A stretch of 6,347 nt of DNA. Origin: Lachnospiraceae bacterium. GTDB lineage: Bacteria; Bacillota; Clostridia; Lachnospirales; Lachnospiraceae. The notes beneath the pieces were generated by a model. The model made no database searches. It saw nothing but the letters and a program-made list of their open reading frames with translations, and was not told the DNA's origin. Made by a program: the position numbers and the translations under genes. Below, one piece after another: positions 5,934 through 6,347 of the stretch. The stretch spans positions 1 to 6,347 of the forward strand of contig JAILFQ010000287.1 of the NCBI GenBank assembly GCA_024697505.1. Reading direction: 5' to 3'. Numbering within the stretch: position 1 is the stretch's first letter; every line of letters begins with the position of its first letter.

Positions 5934-6347
5934 CTATAGTCCCCACTCATTCCAGGATACATATCTTACCCCATTGATCTCGCAAGTTACATCTCCTAAA
6001 TAGAACACGCTTCCCTGTACACTATCCGTTCTTAAACCAACATATGTCCTTACACCGGAAGATAGTTTCTTTTCAACACCAGATTTACTTTTAACCTCTA
6101 TAGCAAAATTTTTCTTCCAATCCGTAATAATATCTCCTTCAAATCCATTCTTATCTCTGTAATAAGTCAGATTGGCTTTTTTTGCGTCATTATATCTTTT
6201 TTTCAGCAATTCGGATACAGCAACCGTTTCTACAACAGCCCCCTTATGATCGTCAAGCAACAATTCTTCTTTTGTATCAAGTCGCAGCAGATAACACATA
6301 AGTCCGGAATCAACAAAGTATAATTTCGGTGTTTTGACAACTGTTCT
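5934..6347 (-). CDS. DUF4143-type AAA ATPase, C-terminal part (5' end outside window)
   Basis: The frame is open from the window edge to the TAG at 5934-5936, giving the last 137 residues. The ATG at 6299 is internal: the 16 codons upstream of it encode RTVVKTPKLYFVDSGL, and the PKLYFxDxGL phrase is typical of DUF4143, the domain following the AAA ATPase in a large bacterial/archaeal family. Then come GAVVETVAVSELLK (36-49 of the visible part), YYRDKNGFEGDIITD (62-76) and AIEVKS (82-87). Glu40, Asp72, Glu84 and Lys86 form a PD-(D/E)XK-like arrangement, as is usual for this domain, although nuclease activity is not generally established. The Walker A and B motifs would lie outside the window. 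The end ...YVSWNEWGL looks natural. These ATPases occur as standalone accessory genes, sometimes linked to toxin-like or defence functions, but their role is unclear. Confidence 0.85.
   Translation of the reverse strand, partial: RTVVKTPKLYFVDSGLMCYLLRLDTKEELLLDDHKGAVVETVAVSELLKKRYNDAKKANLTYYRDKNGFEGDIITDWKKNFAIEVKSKSGVEKKLSSGVRTYVGLRTDSVQGSVFYLGDVTCEINGVRYVSWNEWGL

Noticed and set aside
5769..6347. DUF4143 gene broken by an early TAG, with the following in-frame segment as its true end
   Set aside because: The protein already ends like family members, and the following segment resembles an RNA methyltransferase tail rather than DUF4143.
1..6347. CRISPR array, tRNA, rRNA, insertion sequence
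   Set aside because: No regularly spaced direct repeats, cloverleaf, rRNA-like sequence, transposase or flanking terminal inverted repeats were seen.

Overview
The window reads as chromosomal DNA from a low-GC Gram-positive anaerobe, most likely a member of the Clostridia and plausibly Lachnospiraceae-like. The grounds are AT-rich spacers, A-rich leaders with AGGAG-type ribosome binding sites, short hairpin-plus-T terminators, a TTG start, and protein types common in that class. The assignment is by look only; there is no rRNA or marker gene to fix it.

Left arm (1-631, minus strand): a tight two-gene unit, a hotdog-fold acyl-CoA thioesterase of the YbgC/FadM type followed after 5 bases by an SGNH/GDSL hydrolase that runs off the window. 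A good sigma-A-type promoter (661-689) drives it. The spacer at 632-762 is divergent and also carries the -10 of the next gene.

Centre (763-5069, plus strand): the main unit. A TetR-family regulator ends in a long 3' spacer with a strong terminator. Immediately after that terminator comes a candidate promoter whose -35 sits inside a 20-bp imperfect palindrome, the best candidate TetR operator in the window. Then come a 691-aa MMPL/RND-superfamily membrane transporter with two homologous halves and, 21 bases downstream, a secreted 477-aa protein. That protein has a signal peptide, a probable beta-rich N-terminal half and two blocks of xxxLxxG heptad repeats. The likely story is a regulated export module: TetR senses a ligand, the MMPL pump moves a lipid or hydrophobic compound, and the secreted heptad protein acts outside the membrane as its partner. 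The substrate is unknown. A bidirectional terminator (5085-5126) closes the unit.

Right arm (5168-6347, minus strand): a class I SAM-dependent methyltransferase of unknown substrate; then a 165-bp stretch open in one frame but without a start, which contains HVETVVLLSKG, matching the C-terminal signature of RlmD/RumA-type 23S rRNA uracil methyltransferases, and looks like a gene relic; then the C-terminal part of a DUF4143-type AAA ATPase that enters from beyond the window.

No tRNA, rRNA, CRISPR array, insertion sequence or replication origin was seen. No gene-free stretch exceeds 300 bases; the longest (1321-1538, 218 bases) holds the repeats, terminator and promoter/operator listed below.
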